Positions 25,294-32,578 of a stretch of 64,000 nucleotides of DNA are shown here, one piece after another. The notes under the pieces are model-generated. The model had not been told where the DNA came from. It searched no databases and worked only from the letters and a program-made list of their open reading frames with translations. The number at the start of each line of letters is the position of its first letter. Within the stretch, counting starts at the first letter, position 1. Source of the stretch: Stenotrophomonas sp. VV52 (lineage in GTDB: Bacteria > Pseudomonadota > Gammaproteobacteria > Xanthomonadales > Xanthomonadaceae). The stretch is from positions 620,001-684,000 of the forward strand of contig NZ_PKQQ01000001.1 in the NCBI RefSeq assembly GCF_002893095.1, in the 5' to 3' direction. The translations under genes were made by a program, and so were the position numbers.

Positions 25294-25709
25294 GGTGCCT
25301 CCGGTCGGCCGGCGGGTGAGGGGGAACGCCGTCTGCGATGACGCTCGATGGCGGCCTGGGTGGCGCCGATCAGCGCATCCCCATCGACCGGTTTGCACAG
25401 GTAGGCGTCGGCACCGCGGTCCAGCGCCTGCTGCCGGCTTTCCGGGTTGTCGCTGCCGGTGACCACCACCACCGGAATCCGCAGCGACTGCGCCTTCATG
25501 CTGTCGAGCACGTCGAAGCCGCTGGGGCCGGGCATGCGCAGGTTGAGGATCACGCAGTCGGGCAGGCTGCGTGCGGCATGGCGCAGGAACTCCGACCCCG
25601 ATTCGTAGGCCAGTACGTCGAACCCGGCCGAACGGAGCAACCGGCGCAGCGCTAGCCGCACGTCGTCCTCGTCGTCGACCACCGCAACCACTGGCGCTCG
25701 TGCTGTCAT
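25290..25709 (-). CDS. Stand-alone response-regulator receiver with Asn at the phosphorylation site
   Basis: A 139-residue receiver-only protein of FixJ/CheY type. The acidic pocket VDDEDD is intact at about residues 10-15, the Thr switch appears in VVTGSDN and the conserved Lys in YLCKPVDGD. The phospho-acceptor position is Asn56 (codon AAC) in CVILNLRMPGPSG, where relatives have Asp. No output domain follows; the protein ends 20 residues after the fold in a basic tail. ATG at 25707-25709 is chosen because the family starts there. It is the first gene of the seven-gene unit and overlaps the DUF3302 gene by ATGA. An Asn receiver cannot be phosphorylated in the normal way, so it may act constitutively or by binding. 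Confidence 0.88.
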   Translation of the reverse strand: MTARAPVVAVVDDEDDVRLALRRLLRSAGFDVLAYESGSEFLRHAARSLPDCVILNLRMPGPSGFDVLDSMKAQSLRIPVVVVTGSDNPESRQQALDRGADAYLCKPVDGDALIGATQAAIERHRRRRSPSPAGRPEAP

Positions 25710-25744
25710 TGGCCGAGAACATCGCCTGCACCGCCTGCGTGGGC

Positions 25745-25764
25745 AATTGGCCCTTGGCCCCATG
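25745..25764. repeat. Second copy of the AATTGGCCCTTGG arm
   Basis: AATTGGCCCTTGGCCCCATG has 19 of 20 identities with the left arm of the inverted repeat at 16391-16410. The right arm is not recognisable here. It lies in the 166-base divergent region between the receiver gene and the DUF4136 gene, close to where either promoter would be. Confidence 0.6.
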
Positions 25765-25875
25765 TCCGCGCCCAACCGGTAGTTTTGCTGGCCGCACTGC
25801 GTAGTTATTCGGATGACCACGCGGCAGGCCCGGGTCTAGGCTGGAGGCCAATCCACGAAATGGGAGTCGTGTGTG

Positions 25876-26424
25876 ATGAAAGCCTTTGCGATTGCGGTCC
25901 TCGCTACGGCGCTGGTTGCCTGTACGACCACGCCCACCGTCCACACCGACTTCGACCCGAGTGCGAACTTCGCCTCGTTCAAGACCTACACCTGGGCCAT
26001 GAAGCCGCAGGGCGGCTCGCCGCTGGTGACCCAGCGCATCGTGGACGGGATCGACGCGCGGCTGGCCGCGCGCGGCTGGACCCAATCGCCCAACGGCGAC
26101 GTCGCCTTGGCCGCGCATATCGTGACCAGCCAGCGGCAGACCCTGGATACCTTCTATACCGGCAGCAACATGGGCGGCTGGGGCTGGCGCGGCGGCGGCT
26201 GGGGCGGCGGCATGGGCATGGGCTCGTCCACCACCACGGTACGCACCTACGACGTCGGCACGCTGGTGGTGGACATGTTCGACGCCAAGAGCAAGCAGGC
26301 GGTCTGGCGCGGCACCGCCAGCGCCACCGTGCCGTCTTCGCCGGACCGGGTGAACGCCACCGTGGAAGCCGGCCTGGACAGGCTGTTTGCCAGCTTCCCG
26401 CCGGGCAGTGCACCGGCCAAGTGA
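25876..26424 (+). CDS. DUF4136 lipoprotein
   Basis: A 182-residue lipoprotein of the DUF4136 family. It has a lipobox LVAC (about residue 16) after MKAFAIAVLATA. The domain begins HTDFDPSANFASFKTYTWA and continues IVDGIDARLAARGWTQ, as usual for the family. A Gly/Trp/Met-rich insert (GGWGWRGGGWGGGMGMG, about residues 98-114) interrupts it before the last strands (TLVVDMFDAKSKQAVWRGTASA). It is anchored in the outer or inner membrane facing the periplasm; function is unknown. A GTG three bases upstream is an alternative start. The gene is followed by a terminator-like hairpin. Confidence 0.87.
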   Translation: MKAFAIAVLATALVACTTTPTVHTDFDPSANFASFKTYTWAMKPQGGSPLVTQRIVDGIDARLAARGWTQSPNGDVALAAHIVTSQRQTLDTFYTGSNMGGWGWRGGGWGGGMGMGSSTTTVRTYDVGTLVVDMFDAKSKQAVWRGTASATVPSSPDRVNATVEAGLDRLFASFPPGSAPAK

Positions 26425-26450
26425 GCGCGCACCACCTTTGACGTTTCACC

Positions 26451-26506
26451 GCGCGGCGTCGTGCCGAGGCCCATCCCTCCCACCGGCACGATGCCGCGCA
26501 CTTTTT
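26451..26506 (+). terminator. Terminator-like hairpin just before the D15-family gene
   Basis: GCGCGGCGTCGTGCCG (26451-26466) pairs with CGGCACGATGCCGCGC (26484-26499) with one wobble mismatch, around a 17-base loop, and is followed by ACTTTTT. It can end the DUF4136 transcript, but it lies only 14 bases before the GTG start of the next gene, so it may work as an attenuator for that gene. Confidence 0.72.
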
Positions 26507-26519
26507 GACGAGGTGCAGC

Positions 26520-27677
26520 GTGACGACACGTGCGAGCGCGGCCGTGCTGTGCCTGGTGTTGGGTTGGCTGGGCCCGGCGCACGCCGCTCCGGAGCACGGC
26601 CTGTCGGTGTTCCGTGACAGCGAAGACGATCGCTTCGACATGTCACGCTGGCTGCTGGAGCACCGTGGGTTCCTGCCGGTGCCGATCATCATCACCGACC
26701 CTGCGGTGGGCAACGGCGGTGGCCTGGCGCTGGCGTTCTTCCATCGGCCCGCGGACACCGCCGCCACGCGGCCAGGCAGCGATGGCCGACAGCAGATGGT
26801 GGCGCCGGACATCTACGGCGGCGCGGCGATGCGCACCGAGAACGGCACCAAAGCCTACGGCATTGGTGCCTCGCTGCATTTCGACGAAGACCGCTGGCGT
26901 TACCGCGGCGGCGTGGCCAAGACCTCGATGAACCTGGGCTTCCATACCCCGGGCACGCGGCTTCCACCGCTGGAGATCGATTACAACCTGGACGGCCTGA
27001 TGTCGTTCCAGCAGGGTTTCCGCCGGCTCGGCTACCAGGACCTGTTCCTTGGCCTGGCCTGGATCTACATGGACCTGGACGTGGGCTTCGATGTCGCCTC
27101 GGACCGTGTGAACTTCACCCCGCCCGAGCTGGCCTCGCGCAGCTCCGGGCTGGGCATGTCGCTGCAGTACGACAGCCGCGACAACACCTTCACCCCCCAC
27201 AGTGGCTGGCTGGGCATGGCCGAAGGCAACTTCTACCTGCCCGGTATCGGCAGCGACGGCGCCTTCCAGAGCTACCGCGCGCATGCGTTCGGCTACTGGC
27301 CGCTGCTGGACAAGCGGCTGGTACTGGGCGGGCGCGTGGACACGCGCTGGGCCAATGGCGAGATCCCGTTCTACCGGCTGCCGTACATCGACCTGCGCGG
27401 GATCGGGTCGGCGCGCTACCAGGACACCCGCGCGGCGGTGCTGGAGACCGAACTGCGCTGGAACATGACGACCCGCTGGGCGTTGATCGGTTTCGTGGGC
27501 GCCGGGCGCACCTGGGGTCGCCACAACAGTTTCGGCGACGCCGACAATGAAGTCTCCAAGGGCGTGGGGTTCCGTTACCTGATCGCCCGCCAGCTGGGCA
27601 TGCATGTCGGCGTGGACTACGCATGGGGCCCCGAGGACTCGACCTTCTACATCCAGGTGGGGAGTGCATGGCGATGA
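26520..27677 (+). CDS. BamA/TamA-family (bacterial surface antigen D15) outer membrane protein without POTRA domains
   Basis: A 385-residue outer-membrane beta-barrel. It has a signal peptide (LCLVLGWLGPAHA-AP), and a region about 45-385 matching the 16-strand surface-antigen barrel: LPVPIIITDPAVGNGGGLALAFF at its start, the RDNTFTPHSGW turn in the middle and the C-terminal FYIQVGSAWR strand. There are no POTRA repeats, so it is not a full BamA. GTG at 26520 is chosen because a signal peptide follows directly and AGG is 7 bases upstream; a TTG at 26505 lies inside the T-run of the hairpin. The gene overlaps the patatin gene by 10 bases, which suggests a linked function at the outer membrane. 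Confidence 0.8.
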   Translation: MTTRASAAVLCLVLGWLGPAHAAPEHGLSVFRDSEDDRFDMSRWLLEHRGFLPVPIIITDPAVGNGGGLALAFFHRPADTAATRPGSDGRQQMVAPDIYGGAAMRTENGTKAYGIGASLHFDEDRWRYRGGVAKTSMNLGFHTPGTRLPPLEIDYNLDGLMSFQQGFRRLGYQDLFLGLAWIYMDLDVGFDVASDRVNFTPPELASRSSGLGMSLQYDSRDNTFTPHSGWLGMAEGNFYLPGIGSDGAFQSYRAHAFGYWPLLDKRLVLGGRVDTRWANGEIPFYRLPYIDLRGIGSARYQDTRAAVLETELRWNMTTRWALIGFVGAGRTWGRHNSFGDADNEVSKGVGFRYLIARQLGMHVGVDYAWGPEDSTFYIQVGSAWR

Positions 27678-29926
27678 AACGCTGCCTTGGCTGGTTGCTG
27701 CTGGCGCTGCCCGGATGGCCGGGCGTGGCATGGGCGGCAGAGGAAACCGAAGTGCTCAACGGCAACCAGTGCGGGCATCGCGAACCGGGCGATACCCGGC
27801 CCCGGATCGGCGTGGCGCTGGGCGGCGGTGGCGCGCGCGGCATCGCGCACGTGCGCATCCTGCGCCAGCTGGAAGCGCTGCACATTCCAGTGGACTGCAT
27901 TGCCGGCACCAGCGCCGGCGCGCTGGTCGGCGCGCTGTACGCCTCGGGCAAGACGCCCGAACAGATCGAGAAGGTGGTGCTGGACACCAACTGGATGGCG
28001 ATGTTCAGCGATACGCTGCCGCGCCGCGAGCGCTCGCTGCAGCGCAAGGGCGATGACTACGAGCAGCTCGCACCGATTGGCATTGGCCTGGGTGGGCAGG
28101 GCAAGCGCATCCAGCTGGCCGGCGGCATGGCGCAGGGCGAACGGTTGATCGCGCTGTTCGAAACGGCCACCGGCGGCAGCCGGGTCAGCGGCGACTTCGA
28201 CGATCTGTCCATTCCGTTCCGTGCCATCGCCACCGACCTCAATACCGGCGAGGCGGTGATCCTGGACCACGGCAGCCTGCCGATGGCGATGCGCGCCAGC
28301 ATGTCGCTGCCCGGCATCTTCCGGCCGATCACGATTGGCGACCGGGTCCTGCTCGACGGTGGCGTCTCCAACCAGGTCCCCATCGACGTGGTCCGCGCGA
28401 TGGGCGCCGACCGGGTGATCGCGGTGGACGTTGGCACGCCGCTGACCGAGCTGGACCGCGACGCCAGCCTGGTCGATGTGATCGGCCAGCTGAGCGGCTT
28501 CCTCACCACGCGCAACGCGCAGCGGCAACTGGACACCCTGGGGCCGCAGGACCTGCTGATCTCCCCGCCGCTGACCGGCAAGGTCGCCACCGGTGACTTC
28601 GACAAGGCGCCACTGGCGCTGGAGATCGGCCAGCAGGCGGCCGACACCGCCACGCCGGCATTGCGCGCCTTTTCGCAGCCGGAGGCCACCTACCAGCGGT
28701 GGTACGCGACCCGCGAACAGCGTGCGGCCAGCGCTGCGCCGGCGCCCATCGCCTTCATCGAGGTGGAGAACCACACCCGCTACGCCGACGCACTGCTGTT
28801 GTCCTACCTGCCGGTGGAGATCGGCAAGCCGCTGGACAGCAAAGGCATGCAGGAGGGCGTGCTGCGTGCCTACGGCATGGATACGCTGGCCAGCATCGGC
28901 TATCAGGAGACCCGGCGCGACGGCCGGGTCGGCGTGGTCATCACTGCCTATGAGAAACCCAACGGCCCCGCCTACCTGGAGGCCGGGTTGCGGTTGAGCA
29001 ACGACCTCGACGGCAACCACGAAAGCAACCTGCGCGCGGGCCTGCTGTTCGCGCCGTTGTCGCCGTACGGAGCCGAGGCGCGGGTGACGTTGCAGATCGG
29101 CAGCGAACCGGCGATCAGCGGCAGCTACTACCACCCTTTCGACGTCGGCAACCGCTATGCGTTCGAGGCCGAGGGCGGTTACGAGACACGCAGCTTCAAC
29201 GTGTTCGACGGCAACGGCAACAAGACCTCGCGTTACCGGGTGCAGCGCACCGGTGCCAGCGCAGGCCTGGTCCGCAATGTGTCCAACGTGCTGGCGCTGC
29301 GGGTGGGACTGGAGCGGTTTGCCGGCGATGCGCGCATGGACATCGGTTCGCCGCAGGTGCCGCGCACCTCGTTCGACGAAGGCGCGATTACCGCCAGCGC
29401 GACCTATGACAACATCGACAGCCTGTACTTCCCGCGCAACGGCTTCCTGGTCAATCTGGGGACCTACCAGTCGCAGAAGGGACTGGGCGCGGATGAACGC
29501 TTCGGCCAGATCGACCTGGACGCGGTGGGCGCGTTCCCGATTGGCAGCAATGCCGTGCAGCTGGGGCTGCGTTACCACGTCACCGCCTCGGGCACCGCGC
29601 CGCTGCAGAACCTGTACCGCCTGGGCGGGCGCTGGCGCCTGGCCGGGTTCCAGCAGAACGAGCTGACCGGCCAGGACTACGCGCTGGCCTTTGCCGGTTA
29701 CACCTACGAGCTGGGCAAGGTGCTGGGGCGTTCGGCGCAGGTGGGCGGCACGGTGGAGTACGGCAATGCATGGCAGCGCCGTTCGGACATGTCGATCAGC
29801 GACGGGATATGGAACGGCAGCCTGTTCCTGGGGTTCGACTCGTGGATCGGCCCGTTGATCTTCGGTGTCGGCATGCGCGAAGGCGGGCACCGCGTGGTGT
29901 TCATCGAGTTGGGGCAATCGTTGTAA
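27668..29926 (+). CDS. Patatin-like phospholipase with C-terminal barrel (type Vd autotransporter, PlpD-like)
   Basis: A 752-residue fusion. It has a signal peptide (ends VAWAA), then a patatin domain (about residues 45-330) with oxyanion loop GGGGARG, nucleophile Ser82 in GTSAG and catalytic Asp230 in DGG. A single POTRA-like segment follows (about 360-435, IAFIEVENHTRYADALLLSYLPVEIG), then a D15-type beta-barrel to the C-terminal strand HRVVFIELGQSL. This is the architecture of Pseudomonas PlpD, in which the lipase is exposed or released. ATG at 27668 is used; an in-frame ATG at 27674 that overlaps the previous stop as ATGA is equally possible. Expected activity is phospholipase A. Confidence 0.9.
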   Translation: MAMKRCLGWLLLALPGWPGVAWAAEETEVLNGNQCGHREPGDTRPRIGVALGGGGARGIAHVRILRQLEALHIPVDCIAGTSAGALVGALYASGKTPEQIEKVVLDTNWMAMFSDTLPRRERSLQRKGDDYEQLAPIGIGLGGQGKRIQLAGGMAQGERLIALFETATGGSRVSGDFDDLSIPFRAIATDLNTGEAVILDHGSLPMAMRASMSLPGIFRPITIGDRVLLDGGVSNQVPIDVVRAMGADRVIAVDVGTPLTELDRDASLVDVIGQLSGFLTTRNAQRQLDTLGPQDLLISPPLTGKVATGDFDKAPLALEIGQQAADTATPALRAFSQPEATYQRWYATREQRAASAAPAPIAFIEVENHTRYADALLLSYLPVEIGKPLDSKGMQEGVLRAYGMDTLASIGYQETRRDGRVGVVITAYEKPNGPAYLEAGLRLSNDLDGNHESNLRAGLLFAPLSPYGAEARVTLQIGSEPAISGSYYHPFDVGNRYAFEAEGGYETRSFNVFDGNGNKTSRYRVQRTGASAGLVRNVSNVLALRVGLERFAGDARMDIGSPQVPRTSFDEGAITASATYDNIDSLYFPRNGFLVNLGTYQSQKGLGADERFGQIDLDAVGAFPIGSNAVQLGLRYHVTASGTAPLQNLYRLGGRWRLAGFQQNELTGQDYALAFAGYTYELGKVLGRSAQVGGTVEYGNAWQRRSDMSISDGIWNGSLFLGFDSWIGPLIFGVGMREGGHRVVFIELGQSL

Positions 29927-29930
29927 TGGG

Positions 29931-29954
29931 GAGCCGGCCAGCGGCCGGCACTAC
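29931..29954 (-). repeat. SMAG repeat supplying the stop codon of the small membrane protein
   Basis: On the minus strand this reads GTAGTGCCGGCCGCTGGCCGGCTC. The TAG within GTAG (minus strand 29953-29951) is the stop codon of the 61-residue protein. It lies 5 bases after the patatin stop on the other strand. Confidence 0.88.
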
Positions 29955-30136
29955 AGCACCTGCGACAGGATCACCCCCAACGCCCCGATCCAGCACACCA
30001 GCACGAACCACGCCAGCACGCCATTGGCGGTGAGCCCGCGCTTGCGCACCAGCAGGCTCACCACCAGTGCCCCGATCAGGGGCACCAGGAACAGGGCCAG
30101 GAACCACAGCCAGGGATGCTGGAACGCGTGGTTCAT
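29951..30136 (-). CDS. Small two-helix membrane protein
   Basis: A 61-residue hydrophobic protein that I do not recognise as a named family; relatives are sometimes called PLDc_N-like or superinfection-immunity-like. Two membrane segments, WLWFLALFLVPLIGALVVSLL and VLAWFVLVCWIGALGVILSQV, are joined by a basic loop RKRGLTANG. The start overlaps the stop of the Gly-Pro-repeat protein by 4 bases (ATGA), a strong argument for real translation. The stop codon comes from the SMAG repeat. It is third in an operon with a DUF2092 protein and the Gly-Pro protein. Confidence 0.72.
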   Translation of the reverse strand: MNHAFQHPWLWFLALFLVPLIGALVVSLLVRKRGLTANGVLAWFVLVCWIGALGVILSQVL

Positions 30137-30711
30137 CGCGGCGGGTCCACCACCACGTACTGCACGGTGGTGCCGACGTACCGCGGCTGGTACCAGCCGT
30201 TGCTGCACTGCTGGTAGCCAATGCCATTGACCACGATGGTGCTGCAGTCCACCGGCAGCGTGTACACCACCGAGCCGATGGCGGCGGCAGTGAGCGCTAC
30301 CCCGGCGGTGACCGCGGCGGCATCCCAGAAGGGGTGGTCCCAATAGGGCGGCGGAGGCGGCGGAGGGTAGGGATGCGGGCCGGGGCCGGGACCGGGACCT
30401 GGGCCCGGATGTGGACCCGGACCAGGGCCAGGACCGGGACCAGGACCGGGATGGGGACCGGGGCCAGGGCCAGGACCCGGGCCAGGTCCAGGTCCAGGAT
30501 GCGGCCCGGGATGCGGGGCGAATCCGCCGCCGCCGTGGAATCCACCGCCCCCGCCGCCGAAACCGCCGTGGCCGGCGATGGACGGATGGGCGAATCCGCG
30601 CATGCCGGGGCGGGCGTCGGCCGGTGCAGGGACCAGCAGTGACGCGCCACTGGCGCACAGCAGGGCGGTTAACAGCGCAGTGCGCAGAGTCGCGGTCGTG
30701 GTCGTGGTCAT
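30133..30711 (-). CDS. Exported protein with Gly-Pro repeat and conserved C-terminal domain
   Basis: A 192-residue secreted protein. A signal peptide (ends ADARP) is followed by a Gly/His/Phe-rich part, then a run of Gly-Pro dipeptides broken by PHPGP (about residues 65-113), then PYPPPPPPPYWDHPFW. The C-terminal 70 residues hold a hydrophobic segment and PVDCSTIVVNGIGYQQCSNGWYQPRY ending YVVVDPPR, the pattern of the DUF6515-like family with two conserved Cys. The DNA under the Gly-Pro run (about 30385-30515) is a near-perfect hexanucleotide repeat, so its length probably varies between strains. It is the middle gene of a three-gene operon (overlap of 4 bases downstream, 1-base gap upstream). 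Confidence 0.82.
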   Translation of the reverse strand: MTTTTTATLRTALLTALLCASGASLLVPAPADARPGMRGFAHPSIAGHGGFGGGGGGFHGGGGFAPHPGPHPGPGPGPGPGPGPGPHPGPGPGPGPGPGPHPGPGPGPGPGPHPYPPPPPPPYWDHPFWDAAAVTAGVALTAAAIGSVVYTLPVDCSTIVVNGIGYQQCSNGWYQPRYVGTTVQYVVVDPPR

Positions 30712-30712
30712 G

Positions 30713-31513
30713 TCACTGGCCTCCCGTGACGGTGTCGTCGGCCGCGACGGCAACCGGCACGAACACGATGCGGGTGGCGCCGTCCGGTCGGAACACCAGG
30801 TCATTGGCGGCCACGCTGCGTTTCGTGTCCCAGTTCAACGTCGCCAGATAGCTGGGCAGCGCCGGATCGGAATGGCTGGTGATCAACAACTGCAGTGGCA
30901 GCCGGGTGGTGTCGGAGATCCACACCTGCCAGTCCACCCCCGGTTGGCGGAACGCATAGTGGCGGGTGGGCTGTTCGTCGATGCGTTCTGTGCCGACGAA
31001 CAGCGCCGAATCGATGCGCTCGGTCGGGAATCCCGGCGTGCCCCACAGGAACAGATCCGCCAGCGGGAATTCGATGCCCAGCTGGGTGGCCGAGTCGCTC
31101 AGCAGCGCCTGGCTGCTGCGATCCAGGTTCTCGACCTGCGCGTAGAACTTCTGCGCAGGGGAGGCAATCGTCAGCGTATGGCCGTCGTAGAACAGCTGGC
31201 GGTGCTGGTGGTCGCTGCGGACTTCGACGAAGAAACGGTCCGGGCCCAGCACCTTGTAGTCCACCGTACCGGCCAACGCCAGCTTCTGGCCATCATCGAG
31301 CACATACTCGGTGCGCGTGGTGGCCGCTAGGGTGAACTGCGGCAGCGCACGCAGCGCCTTGCCCATGCGCTCCAGCGCGGCAATCGCATCCGGGTCCCGG
31401 GTGGCTGCGCCCACGGTTTCGCTGGCGGTGGGTGGCGCGGCGACTGCCGTCGACCACGCCCACGGCGCAGCCAGCAACAGGGCCAACAACAGGCAGGAAC
31501 GGGACCGGCGCAT
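30713..31513 (-). CDS. DUF2092 family periplasmic protein (LolA-like fold)
   Basis: A 266-residue exported protein. It has a signal peptide (MRRSRSCLLLALLLAAPWAW, ends AVAAP), then RDPDAIAALERMGKALRALPQFTLAATTRTEYVLDDGQKL, the start of the DUF2092 domain. Central motifs include VEVRSDHQHRQLFYDGHTLTIASPAQKFYAQV and WQVWISDTTRLPLQLLIT. The family is predicted to adopt the half-barrel of LolA/LolB and is periplasmic; its ligand is unknown. It is the first gene of an operon with the Gly-Pro-repeat protein and the small membrane protein. CAGGAGAGC upstream of the ATG is a good ribosome binding site. Confidence 0.87.
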   Translation of the reverse strand: MRRSRSCLLLALLLAAPWAWSTAVAAPPTASETVGAATRDPDAIAALERMGKALRALPQFTLAATTRTEYVLDDGQKLALAGTVDYKVLGPDRFFVEVRSDHQHRQLFYDGHTLTIASPAQKFYAQVENLDRSSQALLSDSATQLGIEFPLADLFLWGTPGFPTERIDSALFVGTERIDEQPTRHYAFRQPGVDWQVWISDTTRLPLQLLITSHSDPALPSYLATLNWDTKRSVAANDLVFRPDGATRIVFVPVAVAADDTVTGGQ

Positions 31514-31643
31514 GGGGCTCTCCTGTGGGTGATGGCCCCTACCACCGGCCATGCCCCACTGTGCGCACCCGCTGCCGGGCCGACAACCGGAGTTACACCG
31601 AACCGCCCTAGGTATTTTTACCGGTTACGGCGCGCGGCGCGGC

Positions 31644-32477
31644 CTACACCGCGCGGATCGACCAGCACGCGGCGTTGAACACCACGTTGTCGCCCTGCAC
31701 GAACGGCGCGAACGCATCGACCACCGTCTGCAGGATCCGGGTGCGGTCGGCTGGCGCCAGATCGGCCGCGCGCAGCGCCTGGCCGACCGGGCCCAGCAAT
31801 GAGACGTAGGTGGGCAGCTGGTCTGCCGGGATGCTGCATTCGACGTCCAATTGCGTGATCTGGATGTCCTTCCAACCGGCGTCCTTCAGAATCCCCCGCA
31901 CTTTGTCCGCATCGGCAAACGCAAACTGGCCGGGCCCGCCTTCCGCACGCGCAGGCAGGGTCAGCAGCGGCGCGGCGACGCGCTCGGCAGTGGTCATGAA
32001 CGGGTTGTCGGCCGGGCCGCGCCAGGCGATGGCATGCAGGCTGCCGCCGCTGCGCAGGGCGCGCCGCAGGTTGGCGAAGGCCTGCACGGGATCGTTGAAG
32101 AACATCACCCCGAAGCGCGAGACGATGCGGTCCAGGCTGGCGGGGGCGAAGGCGTGCTGTTCGGCATCGGCCACGGTGAAGTCGATGGATTGGCCTGCAG
32201 ACCGTGCGCGTTCGCGCGCGACGTCAATCATCGGGGCGGAAATGTCGACGCCACTGCAGCGCCCGTGGGGCCCCAGCCGGTCGGCAATGGCCATGCATAC
32301 CGCCCCGGTGCCGCAGCCCACGTCCAGCACATGCGCGTCAGGAACGGCACCGATGGGGTCGGCAAGCAGGGGAACGAAACCGGCGAACATGCCATCGAGC
32401 AGCGACTGCGCCTGCACCCAGGCATCGCCGGCCGGGCCATTCCAGAGATCGTGTTGGGTCGGAGCGGTGGAGGTCAT
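31644..32477 (-). CDS. Class I SAM-dependent methyltransferase
   Basis: A 277-residue Rossmann-fold methyltransferase. Motif I is VLDVGCGTGAVCMAIADRL (about residues 50-68), followed by VDISAPMIDVARERA (motif post-I), FTVADAEQHAFAPASLDRIVSRFGVMFFNDP (motif II region) and LRSGGSLHAIAWRGP. The C-terminal part resembles UbiE/Methyltransf_25-type enzymes that act on small molecules. The ATG at 32475-32477 is chosen at the start of similarity; GGTGGAGG is immediately upstream on that strand only in part, so a start 9 bases upstream is possible. Substrate is unknown. The gene appears to stand alone. Confidence 0.88.
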   Translation of the reverse strand: MTSTAPTQHDLWNGPAGDAWVQAQSLLDGMFAGFVPLLADPIGAVPDAHVLDVGCGTGAVCMAIADRLGPHGRCSGVDISAPMIDVARERARSAGQSIDFTVADAEQHAFAPASLDRIVSRFGVMFFNDPVQAFANLRRALRSGGSLHAIAWRGPADNPFMTTAERVAAPLLTLPARAEGGPGQFAFADADKVRGILKDAGWKDIQITQLDVECSIPADQLPTYVSLLGPVGQALRAADLAPADRTRILQTVVDAFAPFVQGDNVVFNAACWSIRAV

Positions 32478-32540
32478 GGGCAGCATTCGTTGGATGGGTT
32501 GTGGCGCATCCTGCCACCTCAACCGTGATTGAGGTCAAGA

Positions 32541-32566
32541 GCGGCCGGGCAGAGCCCGGCGCTACG
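32541..32566 (-). repeat. SMAG repeat downstream of mntH
   Basis: On the minus strand this reads GTAGCGCCGGGCTCTGCCCGGCC. It begins 12 bases after the mntH stop codon and pairs with an inverted copy at 33939-33961 on the other side of the gene. Confidence 0.88.
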
Positions 32567-32578
32567 GCGTTTCTTCGT

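Noticed and set aside
30385..30515. Regular short DNA repeats that could look like a CRISPR array
   Set aside because: The repeats are adjacent 6-base units encoding Gly-Pro with no spacers; they are part of a coding sequence.
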